The position numbers were made by a program, and so were the translations under genes. This document shows, piece by piece, positions 36,231-49,557 of a stretch of DNA of 64,000 nucleotides. The notes under the pieces are model-generated. The model did not search any database. It saw nothing but the letters and a program-made list of their open reading frames with translations, and was not told the origin of the DNA. Positions within the stretch are counted from its first letter, which is position 1. Each line of letters starts with the position of its first letter. The DNA comes from Procambarus clarkii (Eukaryota; Arthropoda; Malacostraca; Decapoda; Cambaridae). The DNA is taken from contig NC_091176.1 in NCBI RefSeq assembly GCF_040958095.1, positions 44,147,716 through 44,211,715 of the forward strand. Direction: 5' to 3'.

Positions 36231-36232
<2 letters not shown>
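36128..36232 (+). mobile_element. tRNA-derived SINE-like head with intact Pol III boxes
   Basis: TGGTGCAGTGG at 36151-36161 fits the box A consensus, and GGTTCAAGTCC at 36195-36205 is a perfect box B, 33 bp apart as in a tRNA gene. CCCTGGTGGGTGTTGTGTG follows and then a (TA)n tract, without a clear tRNA acceptor stem. A SINE or tRNA relic that could still be transcribed by Pol III is the likeliest reading. Confidence 0.65.

Positions 36233-36293
<61 letters not shown>
36233..36293. repeat. (TA)n microsatellite
   Basis: About 29 uninterrupted TA units between the SINE-like head and the 3' end of a minus-strand Penelope-like element. Confidence 0.97.
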
Positions 36294-36298
<5 letters not shown>

Positions 36299-37221
36299 GA
36301 ATATGACCGCATATTCTGTATTTACTATTTTCTGGTTTAGGGCTTCTATCCCTCTAACTATTTTCTTAGCATCAGGGCTTAGCTGAAATAAGAGTTCTCC
36401 AAAACTCATTTTCGTAATTTTAAGGTGAAGAATAAGACAATAAAATAATAAATTTAATAGAATAAGACAGGTGATAAGACAATAAAGGTGAAAACATGGG
36501 GAGATACATTAGAACATAAGAATAGAGGTAACTGCAGAAGGCTTATTGGCCCATAGGAGGCAGCTGCTATCTACATACAAAGATTAATCAAGTGTAATTG
36601 GCCTGTTATGTTGAACGGTGTCTTCTGTGTTGGCATCGTTATGTTCTGGTCTTGTCCTTACTCTCATGGTGGGTAGAGTAAATAGTTCCGTGATTTGGGT
36701 GTTCATGGTAGGTTGTTCTATTCTTATGTGAATTGCTTCAAGAATTTGTAATCGTCTTGCATCTTGGGTTTTGTCTATTATACAGGTATTTTTGTTCAAC
36801 ATTTCTCTTGTTAGGGTGATGTCATGGGCTTGTCTCATGTGATTCCTGGGGGCACCGGATTGAAGATGGCATGTCAAACGCCTCGTCAGCTTGGTCGACG
36901 TCATACCTATGTACTTAGATTGAAGGTTACATCCTTCGTGGGGGCAAGTGTACATGTATACAACGCTTGACTGCTGTAGAGGGTTCTCCGTCGGCTTCGG
37001 GCTGTTTTTGATAAGGAGTTCGGAAGTCTTCTTGGTTTTGTAGAATATTATCAGGTTTATGTTTTGGTTAGGAGTAGTGCTTTTTACTCCTTTACGGATT
37101 ATTTCTTTCATTATTCTTTCCTCTTTTATATGTTCAATGTGCATGGTTGATTTGTAATATAATTATATTGGGGGTATTGTGATTTCTGTTCTAGGTTCCG
37201 GATTATACCAACGGTCCAAGT
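36294..37221 (-). mobile_element. Penelope-like element, partial, minus strand (family 1)
   Basis: Minus-strand reading from 37221 gives the C-terminal part of the family 1 PLE protein. An open frame at 36584-37144 holds the GIY-YIG nuclease: VVYMYTCPHEGC, KYIGMTSTKLTRR and the catalytic glutamate in LEAIHI. The RT is missing because the copy begins at the codons for RRHLDRWYN. Downstream, 36583-36294 is 3' UTR plus about 40 codons of the next ORF start (MSFGELL-like), ending in (TA)n. Part of the UTR that contains the hammerhead-like motif in other copies is deleted here. The copy lies head-to-head with the plus-strand copy that starts at 37222. Confidence 0.88.
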
Positions 37222-38411
37222 GTCTTTTTGGATGTATAAAGGAAGCCCCTTTCATCAGTCCACAAGGAGACATGTATTTACAAATGGACGGAGTAGCAAT
37301 GGGCTCCCTCTTAGGAGTCTTATTTGCTAATTTTTATATGGGAACCATCGAAGACAGAGTCTTCAGCAGCAGACAAAAACCAATTGTATATTGCCGTTAT
37401 GTAGATGACATATTCGTAATAGTAAAATACTCAGATGAACTAATTGATCTAAAAAGCCATCTAGAGAGAGAGTCAGTATTCCGATTTACACATGAAAATA
37501 GTGAAAATAACAGTCTGCCATTCTTGGATGTACTAATAACAAAAACAGGAACCTCTTTAAGCACCAACGTATATACCAAGCCCACCAACATAGGATTATG
37601 CCTGAACGGTAGAAGTGAGTGCCCCCAAAGATACAAAGCCAGTGTTCTCAATGCTTATATTCGTCGAGCGCTTACCCACTGCTCTGAATGGAGCAAAGTG
37701 AGCAGAGAGTTTGAAAGAGTAACTAAGGTATTGGTGAACAACGGATATAGCAACGCGGAAATAAACGCTGCTATAAGAAGACACTTGGACCGTTGGTATA
37801 ATCCTGAACCTAGAACCCAAACCACAATAAAATTATATTACAAATCAACCATGCACAGTGAACACATAAAAGAGGAAAGAATAATGAAAGAAATAATCCG
37901 TAAAGGAGTAAAAAGCACTACTCCTAACCAAAACATAAATCTGATAATATTCTACAAAACCAAGAAGACTTCCGAACTCCTTATCAAAAACAGCCCGAAG
38001 CCGACGGAGAACCCTCTACAGCAGTCAAGCGTTGTATACATGTACACTTGCCCCCACGAAGGATGTAACCTTCAATCTAAGTACAGAGGTATGACGTCGA
38101 CCAAGCTGACGAGGCGTTTGACATGCCATCTTCAATCCAGTGCCCCCAGGAATCACATGAGACAAGCCCATGACATCACCCTAACAAGAGAAATGTTGAA
38201 CAAAAATACCTGTATAATAGACAAAACCCAAGATGCAAGAAGATTATAAATTCTTGAAGCAATTCACATAAGAATAGAACAACCTACCATGAACACCCAA
38301 ATCACGGAACTATTTACTCTACCCACCATGAGAGTAAGGACAAGACCAGAACATAACGATGCCAACACAGAAGACACTGTTCAACATAACAGGCCAATTA
38401 CACTTGATTAA
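37222..38411 (+). pseudogene. Penelope-like RT/GIY-YIG protein, 5'-truncated, one stop (family 1)
   Basis: Begins inside the RT before SPQGDMYLQMDGVAMG (motif B) and continues through YCRYVDDIFVIV (the RT catalytic box) and the whole GIY-YIG nuclease (VYMYTCPHEGC, KYRGMTSTKLTRR). Two defects are visible. The second motif reads YRG instead of YIG, losing a conserved residue. A CAA codon has become TAA at 38247-38249, just before the conserved LEAIHI block. The frame reopens and reaches the family stop at 38409-38411. It differs from the 48-57 kb copies at many positions, so it is an older copy. Confidence 0.88.

Positions 38412-39832
<1,421 letters not shown>

Positions 39833-39878
<46 letters not shown>
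39833..39878. repeat. (TA)n microsatellite
   Basis: About 23 TA units between copies 2 and 3 of the TIR element. Confidence 0.97.
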
Positions 39879-39882
<4 letters not shown>

Positions 39883-40264
39883 GTACCTAATAGCCAGAAC
39901 GCACTTCTCAGCCTACTATTCAAGGCCCGATTTGCCTAATAAGCCAAGTTTTCATGAATTAATTGGTTTTCGACTACCTAACCTACCTAACCTAACCTAA
40001 CCTAACCTTTTCGGCTACCTAACCTAACCTAACCTATAAAGATAGGTTAGGTTAGGTTAGGTAGGGTTGGTTAGGTTCGGTCATATATCTACGTTAATTT
40101 TAACTCCAATAAAAAAAATTGACCTCATGCATAATGAAATGGGTAGCTTTATCATTTCATAAGAAAAAAAATAGAGAAAATATATTAATTCAGGAAAACT
40201 TGGCTTATTAGGCAAATCGGGCCTTGCATACTAGGCCGAGAAGTGCGTTCTGGCTATTAGGTAC

Positions 40265-40268
<4 letters not shown>
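39879..40268 (-). mobile_element. TTAGG-bearing TIR element, copy 3
   Basis: 390 bp, both TIRs complete. The left tip reads CCTAATAGCC where most copies have CCTAGTAGCC. Confidence 0.88.
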
Positions 40269-40333
<65 letters not shown>

Positions 40334-40336
40334 TTA

Positions 40337-40372
<36 letters not shown>
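40269..40372. repeat. (TA)n microsatellite with TTTA interruptions
   Basis: TA run with two ATTTATA interruptions near 40320 and 40334 and one ACA near 40354. Confidence 0.96.
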
Positions 40373-40373
<1 letters not shown>

Positions 40374-40759
40374 GTCGTACCTAGTAGCCAGAACTCACTT
40401 TTTGGCCTACTATGCAAGGCCCGATTTGCCTAATAAGCCAATTTTTCCTGAATTAATATATTTTTTCTAATTTTTTTCTTATGAAATGATAAAGCTACCC
40501 ATTTCATTATGTATGAGGTCAATTTTTTTTTATTGGAGTTAAAATTAACGTAGATATATGACCGAACCTAACCAACCCTACCTAACCTAACCTAACCTAT
40601 CTTTATAGGTTAGGTTTGGTTAGGTAGCCGAAAAAGTTAGGTTAGATTAGGTTAGGTAGGTTAGGTTGTCGAAAAAACATTAATTCATGAAAACTAGGCT
40701 TATTAAGCAAATCAGGCCTTGCATAGTAGGCTCAGAAGTGAGTTCTGGCTACTAGGTAC

Positions 40760-40763
<4 letters not shown>
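40373..40763 (+). mobile_element. TTAGG-bearing TIR element, copy 4
   Basis: 391 bp, both TIRs complete, forward orientation. It differs from copy 5 at scattered positions. Confidence 0.88.

Positions 40764-40829
<66 letters not shown>
40764..40829. repeat. (TA)n microsatellite
   Basis: About 33 uninterrupted TA units. Confidence 0.97.
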
Positions 40830-40833
<4 letters not shown>

Positions 40834-41216
40834 GTACCTAGTAGCCAGAACTCACTTCTGAGCCTACTATGCAAGGCCCGATTTGCCTAATAAGCCAAGT
40901 TTTCATGAATTAATAGCTTTTCGACTACCTAACCTACCTAACCTAACCTAACCTAACTTTTTTGGCTACCTAACCTAACCTAACCTATAAAGATAGGTTA
41001 GGTTAGGTTAGGTAGGGTTGGTTAGGTTCGGTCATATATCTTCGTTAATTTTAACTCCAATAAAAAAAAATTGACCTCTTACATAATGAAATGGGTTGCT
41101 TTATCATTTCATAAGAAAAAAATTAGAGAAAATATATTAATTCATGAAAACTTGGCTTATTAGGCAAATCGGGCCTTGCATTGTAGGCTGAAAAGTGAGT
41201 TCTGGCTACTAGGTAC

Positions 41217-41220
<4 letters not shown>
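40830..41220 (-). mobile_element. TTAGG-bearing TIR element, copy 5
   Basis: 391 bp, both TIRs complete, reverse orientation. Confidence 0.88.

Positions 41221-41252
<32 letters not shown>
41221..41252. repeat. (TA)n microsatellite
   Basis: About 16 TA units, the shortest tract between adjacent TIR elements here. Confidence 0.96.
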
Positions 41253-41258
<6 letters not shown>

Positions 41259-41396
41259 ACTTAGTAGCCAGAACGTCGTACTCGGCCTGCTATGCAAGGC
41301 CCGATTTGCCTAATAAGCCAAGTTTTCCTGAATTATTATATTTTCTATAATTTTTTTCTTATGAAATGATAAAGCTACCCATTTCATTATGTGATA
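41253..41396 (+). mobile_element. TTAGG-bearing TIR element, copy 6, truncated
   Basis: Only the left ~143 bp remain, and the tip is mutated (TGTTGTACTT). It is cut at CATTTCATTATGT, where the sequence passes directly into the 3' part of a LINE. The inner TTAGG region and right TIR are missing. Confidence 0.82.
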
Positions 41397-44125
41397 TATG
41401 GGGACAAAATTGTAGTGGTGCTTAAGGTCTCTGTATTTACGTGACTTGGCTGCTTCCCGGTGATTGGCAGCTCCTCCTGCTTGTGTAGCACTGAAGTCAA
41501 CATAGGTATTGGCTAAAGTTGAAACGCAAATGTAGTCCCACACCAACTGTCTACCATTCTTCCAGGGGTTCACCGTGATTCCGTCTTGGCGACCGACAGG
41601 CTCATCAGAGTTGCAGGACATTAGGTAATGGGGCTCTCTCTCTGCTGGACAACCGGCTGTGGTAAGGCTTCTCTTAATGATGTCATTGACCTCGCCGTGT
41701 TTTGCATGCCATCCTCCTGTCCTTTGGCAGAGAAGGCCATGCCGTATCTGTCGGCCTCTGCCTCGCCGCAAATACACCTGTATTCGGTGTGGATTGGGGC
41801 AGCGAGGCGGAGAGCCACGGCAATTCGGAGGGCCTGCGGTGTGAGACGGGTGCCGGTTGCTGACATTGGGGTTGCTAATAGGAAATCACTTGCATACGGA
41901 GCTGCTACAGCTCTAAGTCGGGCAGTGTCATGTGGTGTTGTCGCAGCTTCTAGCAAAGTCGCACGCAGCTTCTTGGTCGGCAATGGGGCGATCCCAGCTG
42001 GATTGCTTATGGGCTTCAGAAGGCGGTGGTTGGGGTGCTGGTCCTGCGAGAGAGACCCATTTGGTTGTGCAGTCTGTGAAGCTGGGATCATGCACCCCTG
42101 CCTGTTGAACTAGGTGCTCAGTTAGGATTTCCTTCACCAAGTTGTCAGACCCCACTGAAGAGGACAGGAACGCTGGTACAGCAATTTGTGTTGCTGTGCG
42201 CACGCCAAGGCCCCCGAGTCTGACAGGAAGGGAGGCCTGTTTCCACTGTAAGTCGCCGAGGGAAAGGTTGAGGGCTTTTTCTAGTGTTGATTTCAGCAAG
42301 CTGTCGTACTCTTCTAATTTAATATTGTTGAAAGATGGCAAACATCTTAGAAAGTAGGTCAGCCTGGGGAGGGACAAGCATCTAGTGATGAGGTAAAGTG
42401 CATCATGAGCATCGATGTCTTCAATCCTCTCGTTCATCCTCTTCAGGTCAGTGATCGTCTTACCAAGGACCCCGTCGATGGCATTCCTTCCAAGAGGAGC
42501 ACCTAGGAGTGTGCTGTCCTCAGGGTTGGTTGTATGAATGTCAGGCAAAACAACCTTTATTTGCTCTATTATGTGCTGGTTGGTGGAGGTTATTTCGCAC
42601 TTGGAAGGGTTCAGGGTGAGGCCTAGGCTTGCTCCTTGCTCCTGAATTAGTCTTATGTCGTCCAAGAGTGAGGCTGGGGAGCCAGCTAGTGTACCATCGT
42701 CCAAAAACCAAATGTTGAGCTCACTGGACAGGTTATCGGTGACTTCCTTGATAACTAGACAGAAAAGAAAAGGAGCAAGGGGGTCACCCTGTTGGACACC
42801 TTCTTGTGATTCAATTTCATGTTCCCCAAAAAGCAGAGTTAGATTCTTGCTGTAGCATGAGTTTACAAACGGGTAGAGGGAAGGCAAAAGGCGATGAACT
42901 GCACTGAGTACTGCATCCCTTCTAACCAGATTGAAAGCATTTTTGAAGTCCAGCTTTATCAGGGCTTTTTCATTCGTAATGTTGGCAATGTAGGCTCTAG
43001 CTGCATGAGCCGCTGCCTCACACCCTTGGGGAATGCCAAACAGAAGCTGTTTTGGCTTCAGCATGTCGGCTGCTGCCTGACTAACTGCTCTAGCAGCAGC
43101 CTTAGCGACGAGACGCCGGAGTGAATTGCCCACAGCTATCGGTCTGATTCCTCCATCTTTTTTCCTCAGGGCACAGAGGGTAGCGCCAAAAAAGAGAGGC
43201 CGTATGGTCTCTGGTATGTTGCCAGCTAGACATGTGTTGGCGAATCTAGTTAGTTCCACCAGGAGGCTCTGTGCAATGTCTCCCAGTGCAGGGTTGAGCA
43301 TTTGTTTGATGTGGTTGGGTCTTAGTCCTGTGAACCCACCTGCTGATCCTGGTGGGAAGGATAAAGCTGCTTTATGCACCATGGATTCGAGCACACACAG
43401 GGGTTCTGCTCTGGTGACACCGACTAGGGGGACACTGTCGTCACGAGGAGCTCTGGGTGGGTGTTTTTCCCTCAGGGCTTGTGCTGTATCGGCATCCCTG
43501 GTGGCAACTGTGTCTTCACTGGTGATGACTCTGATCGCCCCTATTGTGTTGCCTTCTTCTATTTTCTTGCTGACTGTTGCTCTGATTTTGGATGCCTCGG
43601 TTCTGCTGTTGATACCTTTCCTGCGGTGGGTGTTTTTGGCACGGGTGGGGAGGGATGCCTGGTTGTCCTCTCTAGGAAAACTATTTATAGCCATAATGAC
43701 TGAGGAAGCTAGTGATTTGTCTCTCCTTGCAGGGACAGCTAGGCATATGTTTCCAAACATGAGAAGGTTGCGCCATGCTTGGATGGTTCCGGGGGAGTCA
43801 TTGATCTTTTTCAAGAGGCTGGATAGTTTGGCTGCTGCCTGGGGGCCGGGCAGCTTTGGGGATGTGCTGCAAGGTTCCAACCGATGTTGCTTTGATGGCT
43901 TCTAGTAGATTCTCAGTCGAAATGAAGCTGTTGGAGGTGTTTTCCCTGACTGCTGGAGCGGGGCCTTGATTGATACCCTCTTTGGGAGGGCGCCACATAC
44001 CCGGACAATCGGTTCCGTTGTGAGCATGCTTGCGCACATCTCCGTTTCGCTTGAGTCTCCACACCTTGTCACACACTTGGCATGTGCCATACCTGTCGTC
44101 GCTTGATGGCTCCTCTGGCTGAGAG
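41397..44125 (-). pseudogene. Zinc finger / reverse transcriptase / restriction-like endonuclease polyprotein, frameshifted
   Basis: Frame pieces overlap in order. At 44125-43798 there is YGTCQVCDKVWRLKRNG with downstream H and C (a finger-like cluster). At 43880-41928 lies the 650-codon RT piece: PPGSAGGFTGLRPNHI, LIKLDFKNAFN (first catalytic Asp), EGVQQGDPLAPFLFC and FLDDGT at residues 392-397 of that piece. At 42091-41621 a shifted piece carries LLEAATTPHDTARL. At 41777-41397 a further shift carries the endonuclease block VGRQDGITVNPW and LVWDYICVSTLA. The GRQDG replaces the RPDG usual in this motif, so the nuclease may have been damaged. Frame changes fall near 43850 (at a GGGGGCCGGG run), near 41940, and near 41760. 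Confidence 0.83.
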
Positions 44126-44136
44126 AAGCCTGGCTG

Positions 44137-44300
44137 TCAGTCGTGACCTGCGACGTCGGCAGGCGCTGGGCGAGCGCTGGGCGGGCGCTGGGTGGGTGTT
44201 GGGCGGGCGCTGGGCGGGCGCCGGGCGGGGGCTGGGCGGGCGCCGGGCGGGGGCTGGGCGGGCGCCGGGCGGGGGCCGGGCGGAAGTAGCGTGAGGGGGT
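44137..44300. repeat. GC-rich tandem repeat, period about 10-20 bp, at the LINE 5' end
   Basis: Alternating GGGCGGGCGCTGG and GGGCGGGCGCCGG units. Several frames stay open across it and encode proline/alanine/arginine repeats (RPAPAQPPPG). It lies just upstream of the finger-coding part and behind an in-frame stop, so it is probably 5' UTR. Confidence 0.85.
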
Positions 44301-44885
44301 GGACACAGGGAGGTAGCGGTCGCGGTTGGGGTGGGGCAGGGGGAGAGGGTGACTCTTGGGTTGGGTGACGGTACACACTAGCGGGTATGGGGAGGGGGGG
44401 GGGTCAGAGGGGTGACACTAACATGTTTGTATAATTTCGTGATATATCACTGCACAATATAATCTGGTTCACTATGGACTCGATGCACTTAAAACATGAT
44501 ATCTGTTTCCCGGGAGCCGAGGTATCTATTATTCAGGGATATTTTCATAAACACTTACACACTGGTCACCCCCCTCGACTGACCGCACAACAACACCCCA
44601 TCCCCCACCCCCCACACCTGCCACCATAACCGAGGGAGCCCCTCAGGGCGCCCTTGTTGGCCCTCACTGCAGTTCAAACGATTCCACACTGCCAATCCAC
44701 TTGTTTGATTGTTTTGGGTTGCGATAGTTCACCCTGGACACTTCCCGCCACTCTCACACCTTCCCAGGATGTTCACACTGCACACTGTTGAGTCTGGGCC
44801 CCGTGGGGTCAGGATGTCACAAGATAATGGCACATAGCTGGCAGACCCTCCTCCCAGCGTCCGTTCCCTGTGGCGAACACAGGGA

Positions 44886-44886
<1 letters not shown>
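44301..44886. other. Probable LINE 5' UTR or flank, no gene recognised
   Basis: Mixed sequence with G-rich and C-rich runs (GGGGGGGGTCAGAGGGG near 44392; CCCCATCCCCCACCCCCC near 44596). No open frame with recognisable content. It ends at the (TA)n tract. Confidence 0.5.

Positions 44887-44968
<82 letters not shown>
44887..44968. repeat. (TA)n microsatellite
   Basis: TA run with one AAATA interruption near 44896. Confidence 0.97.
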
Positions 44969-44972
<4 letters not shown>

Positions 44973-45354
44973 GTACCTAGTAGCCAGAACTCACTTCTCA
45001 GCCTACTATTCAAGGCCCGATTTGCCTAATAAGCCAAGTTTTCCTGAAATTATATATTTACTATAATATTTTTCTTATGAAATGATAAAGCAACCTTTTT
45101 CTCTATGTATGAGGTCAATTTTTTTTATTGGAGTTAAAATTAACGTAGATATATGACCGAACCTAACCAACCCTACCTAACCTAACCTATATTTATAGGT
45201 AAGGTTAGGTTAGGTAGCCAAAAAAAGCTAGGTTAGGTTAGGTTAGGTAGGTTAGGTAGACGAAAAAACATTAATTCATGAAAACTTGGCTTATTAGGCA
45301 AATCGGGCCTTGAATAGTAGGCTGAGAAGTGCGTTCTGGCTATTAGGTACGACA
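44969..45354 (+). mobile_element. TTAGG-bearing TIR element, copy 7
   Basis: 386 bp, both TIRs complete. The left internal CCTAACC run is one unit shorter than usual, and the inner TIR edge reads TGAAATTATATATTTAC. Confidence 0.87.
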
Positions 45355-45371
45355 TATATATATATATATAT
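45355..45371. repeat. (TA)n microsatellite, short
   Basis: About 8 TA units, joining copy 7 to a family 3 PLE fragment at TGCAATTGACG. Confidence 0.9.
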
Positions 45372-45435
45372 GCAATTGACGATCACAAAACACTGATCAT
45401 TTTATGCGGAAAATCCACAGAGAAATATGAAATGA

Positions 45436-45474
45436 GGTGAACGTTTCGGCTTTGTTAAAGCCTTTGTCAACACC
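45436..45474 (-). ncRNA. Hammerhead-ribozyme-like motif (PLE family 3)
   Basis: On the minus strand: GGTG, core TTGACAAA, stem II GGCTTT/AAAGCC with AAC loop, GAAACGTT, then CACC pairing with the first GGTG. All three junction helices fit the type I hammerhead layout. The core has T for C3 and A for G8, the same exchange as in family 1, and one extra base before stem II. Confidence 0.55.
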
Positions 45475-45702
45475 AGACTGACTAAGGAGAAGGGAGAAGG
45501 GGGGAAGATATATAGGCCGACACCTGACCACCCCATCCCAAGGGTTGGTCAGGTGTAATTAACCAAAAACAGGTATAGCTTAGCTTAGAATGGTCAAAGA
45601 GGATTAAGCGGTCAGAGAATAAGGATGAAAGATTAAAGAAAAGCCTCATGAACACACAATATTTGAATATACAATTATAATGAGACATTGTAAGCCTCTC
45701 TA

Positions 45703-46280
45703 TCAGAGTTGTTTCTTAAACTGTTGTGCAATATTATAACTTAAAAATGGATCAAGTTTGTACATTCCAGTACTAACATTAAGAAGATTTGGACACTGAC
45801 TGATTAGAGCAGACTCAATCAAATTCCGTTCCACGAAATCCCCACAATTGGTAATGCTTTTTGCCCCATTCCAGTTAATATTGTGATCGCATAAACTCGT
45901 ATGTAGATATAATGCATTAGACGTTTGGGCAGTTCTAATACTATAAGCATGTTGTGACAACCGCAATTGTAAGGACTTTCCTGTTTGTCCAAGGTACACA
46001 GAATCACAATCATTGCAGGGAATCGAATACACACAACCTGCTGTATCAGGGGAGTTTTTTATTAAATTGGATTTGATCGTACTATTAGTGAACACCAAAT
46101 TTATATTAAGTTTCTTAAAAATCAGAGACAATTTTTCAAGTCCACTCGCATAAGGTACCACCAATGAGTTAATAATTTTTGGTTTCGCCTTAGGGACGTG
46201 ATTATAAAACGTACGCTTGGCTTGTACAAACGAGAAATCCAAAAACCTCTTAGGATATTGTAAACTCTTCCCAATTTCAT
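45703..46280 (-). pseudogene. GIY-YIG nuclease end of a Penelope-like protein (family 3)
   Basis: The frame is open from 46280 (the first ATG is at 46242) to the stop at 45703. CVYSIPCNDCDSVYLGQTGKS has the GIY-YIG layout (VYS, then YLG), followed by a conserved arginine in LQLRLSQH and the catalytic glutamate in RNLIESALI. Upstream, YPKRFLDFSF and IKNSP are typical of the region between RT and nuclease in PLEs. The protein is truncated before the RT, so the copy cannot retrotranspose alone. It is a different family from the 830-aa protein; the nuclease shares only the motif residues by eye. Confidence 0.85.
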
Positions 46281-46328
46281 ATATATAGCCGAAACGTTCA
46301 CCTCATTTCATATTTCTCTGTGGATTTT

Positions 46329-46333
<5 letters not shown>

Positions 46334-46409
<76 letters not shown>
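46334..46409. repeat. (TA)n microsatellite
   Basis: About 38 TA units between the family 3 fragment and TIR element copy 8. Confidence 0.97.
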
Positions 46410-46413
<4 letters not shown>

Positions 46414-46799
46414 GTACCTAGTAGCCAGAACGCACTTCTCAGCCTACTATGCAAGGCCCGATTTGCCTAATAAGCCAAGTTTTCCTGAATAAATATATTT
46501 TCTCTAATTTTTTTCTTATGAAATGATAAAGCTACCCATTTCATTATGTATGAGGTCAATTTTTTTTTATTGGAGTTAAAATTGAGGTAGATATAAGACC
46601 GAGCCTAACCAACCCTACCTAACCTAACCTAACCTATCTTTATAGGTTAAGTTAGGTTCGGTGGCTGAAAAAGTTAGGTTAGGTTAGGTTAGGTAGGTTA
46701 GGTAGTCGAAAAACAATTAATTCATGAAAACTTGGCTTATTAGGCAAATCGGGCATTGCATAGTAGGCTTTGAAGTGCGTTCTGGCTACTAGGTACGAC

Positions 46800-46800
<1 letters not shown>
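46410..46800 (+). mobile_element. TTAGG-bearing TIR element, copy 8
   Basis: 391 bp. Shares unusual variants (AAAATTGAGGTAGATATAAG, GGGCATTGCATAG) with copy 11 at 49558, marking a duplication. Confidence 0.88.

Positions 46801-46846
<46 letters not shown>
46801..46846. repeat. (TA)n microsatellite
   Basis: Begins TATAAATATA, the same interruption as in the tract at 49948. Confidence 0.96.
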
Positions 46847-48020
<1,174 letters not shown>

Positions 48021-48122
48021 TTAGCATCAGGGCTTAATTGAAATAGGAGTTCTCCAAAACTCATTTTCGTACTTTTAAGGTGAAGAAAAGAAGTGATTTA
48101 CTATAGAGTGTATTACACTTAT

Positions 48123-48185
48123 TTGTATAATTTGCACGACGTTTCGAACCTCCATGGTTCATTCTCAAGTGAACAGATCTTACAA
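48123..48185 (-). ncRNA. Hammerhead-ribozyme-like motif (PLE family 1)
   Basis: The same fold as at 54843-54905, minus strand: outer stem I TTGTA/TACAA, inner CAC/GTG, core TTGAGAAT, stem II GAACC/GGTTC, then GAAACGTC. Confidence 0.5.
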
Positions 48186-48326
48186 TACTAGTTGATTTTA
48201 TACCCGCATTAGGTCAGGTGATAATACAATGAAGGTGAAAACATGGGGGGATACATAAGGGATAAACATAGGGGCTGCAGAAGGCTTATTGGCCCATACG
48301 AGGCATCTCCTATCTAAACACAAAGA

Positions 48327-49357
48327 TTAATCCAGTGTAATTGGCCTGTTATGTTGGACATTGTCTTCTGTGTTGGCATCGATATGTTCTTGTCTTGTCC
48401 TTACTCTCATGGTAGGTAGAGTAAATAGTTCCGTGATTTGGGTGTTCATGGTAGGTCGCTCTATTCTTATGTGAATTGCCTCAAGAATTTGTAATCTTCT
48501 TGAATCTTGGGTTTTGTCTATTATGCAAGTATTCTTGTTCAACATTTCTCTTGTTAGAGTAATGTCATGGGCTTGTCTCATGTGATTCCTAGGGGCACCA
48601 GATTGAAGATGGCATGTCAAACGCCTCGTCAGCTTGGTCGACGTCATACCTATGTACTTACATTGAAGGTTACATCCTTCGTGGGGGCAAGTGTACATGT
48701 ATACAACGCTTGACTGCTGTAGAGGGTTCTCCGTCGGCTTCGGGCTGTTTTTGATAAGGAGTTCGGAAGTCTTCTTGGTTTTGTAGAATATTATCAGGTT
48801 TATGTTTTGGTTAGGAGTAGTGCTTTTTACTCCTTTACGGATTATTTCTTTCATTATTCTTTCCTCTTTTATATGTTCACTGTGCATGGTTGATTTGTAA
48901 TATAATTTTATTGGGGGTGTTGTGGTTTCTGTTCTAGGTTCTGAATTATACCAACGGTCCAAGTGTCTTCTTATAGCAGCGTTTATTTCCGCGTTGCTAT
49001 ATCCGTTGTTCACCAATACCTGAGTTACTCTTTCAAACTCTCTACTCACGTTGCTCCATTCAGAGCAGTGGGTAAGCGCTCGACGAATATAAGCATTGAG
49101 AACACTAGCTTTGTATCTTTGGGGGCACTCACTTCTACCGTTCAGGCATAATCCTATGTTGGTGGGCTTGGTATATACGTTGGTGCTTAAAGAGGTTCCT
49201 GTTTTTGTTATTAGTATATCCAAGAATGGCAGACTGTTATTTTCACTATTTTCATGTGTAAATCGGAGTACTGACTCTCTCTCTAGGTGTCTTTTTAGGT
49301 CAATTAGTTCATCTGAGTCTTTTACTATTACGAATATGTCATCTACATAACGGCAGT
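48327..49357 (-). pseudogene. PLE RT C-terminal part plus GIY-YIG nuclease (family 1), 5'-truncated
   Basis: No stop or frameshift within the remaining ~340 codons (YCRYVDDIFVIV, FLDILITKTGTSL, VYMYTCPHEGC, KYIGMTSTKLTRR, LEAIHI). The loss of RT motifs before YVDD makes it non-autonomous. The nuclease end is complete and identical in its key residues to the intact copy at 54964-57456. Confidence 0.87.
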
Positions 49358-49557
49358 ATCAGCCAATAATCTATAATCTAGATTATTGGCTATAATAAAA
49401 TAAAACTATAATCAGCCAAATACCAACCCCAACTTATAACCTGGCAAAGAAACTCAATGAACTCCTAACTCCATACACTCCCAGTAAGTTTAGTCTACAA
49501 TCATCAGCCGATTTCCTAGAATTGATCAAATCTACCCAGCCCAATGGAATCATCGCA
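49358..49557 (+). mobile_element. Short PLE fold-back: small palindrome plus plus-strand RT fragment
   Basis: At the break of the minus copy there is a hairpin (AGCCAATAATCT, 7 bases, AGATTATTGGCT), then about 150 bp of plus-strand PLE (TATAATCAGCC to ATGGAATCATCGC). It encodes PTPTYNLAKKLNELL to STQPNGIIA of the RT. It is cut by TIR element copy 11. Confidence 0.8.

Larger units (their letters stand above)
41397..44886 (-). mobile_element. LINE with restriction-like endonuclease (R2-superclade-like), broken copy
   Basis: A minus-strand non-LTR element with, in element order, a GC/repeat-rich 5' region, a CCHC-type N-terminal finger, RT, and a C-terminal restriction-like endonuclease. The 3' end is missing: the coding sequence is cut right after HHYNFVPI, where the second copy at 60.6 kb continues for about 70 more residues. 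The 5' side ends at a (TA)n tract at 44887. At least three frameshifts make this copy dead. Confidence 0.82.
45372..46333 (-). mobile_element. Penelope-like element fragment, family 3, with 47-bp inverted flanks
   Basis: A minus-strand fragment carrying only the nuclease end of a PLE plus its 3' UTR, with (TA)n on both sides. A 47-bp segment at 45405-45451 is repeated in inverse orientation at 46287-46333 (TGCGGAAAATCC at one end, CCGAAACGTTCACC at the other). The left copy overlaps the 3' half of the hammerhead-like motif. RT is absent. Confidence 0.82.

Noticed and set aside
41628-43905. Plus-strand open frames across the restriction-like-endonuclease LINE
   Set aside because: Antisense to the RT frame; no motif of their own.
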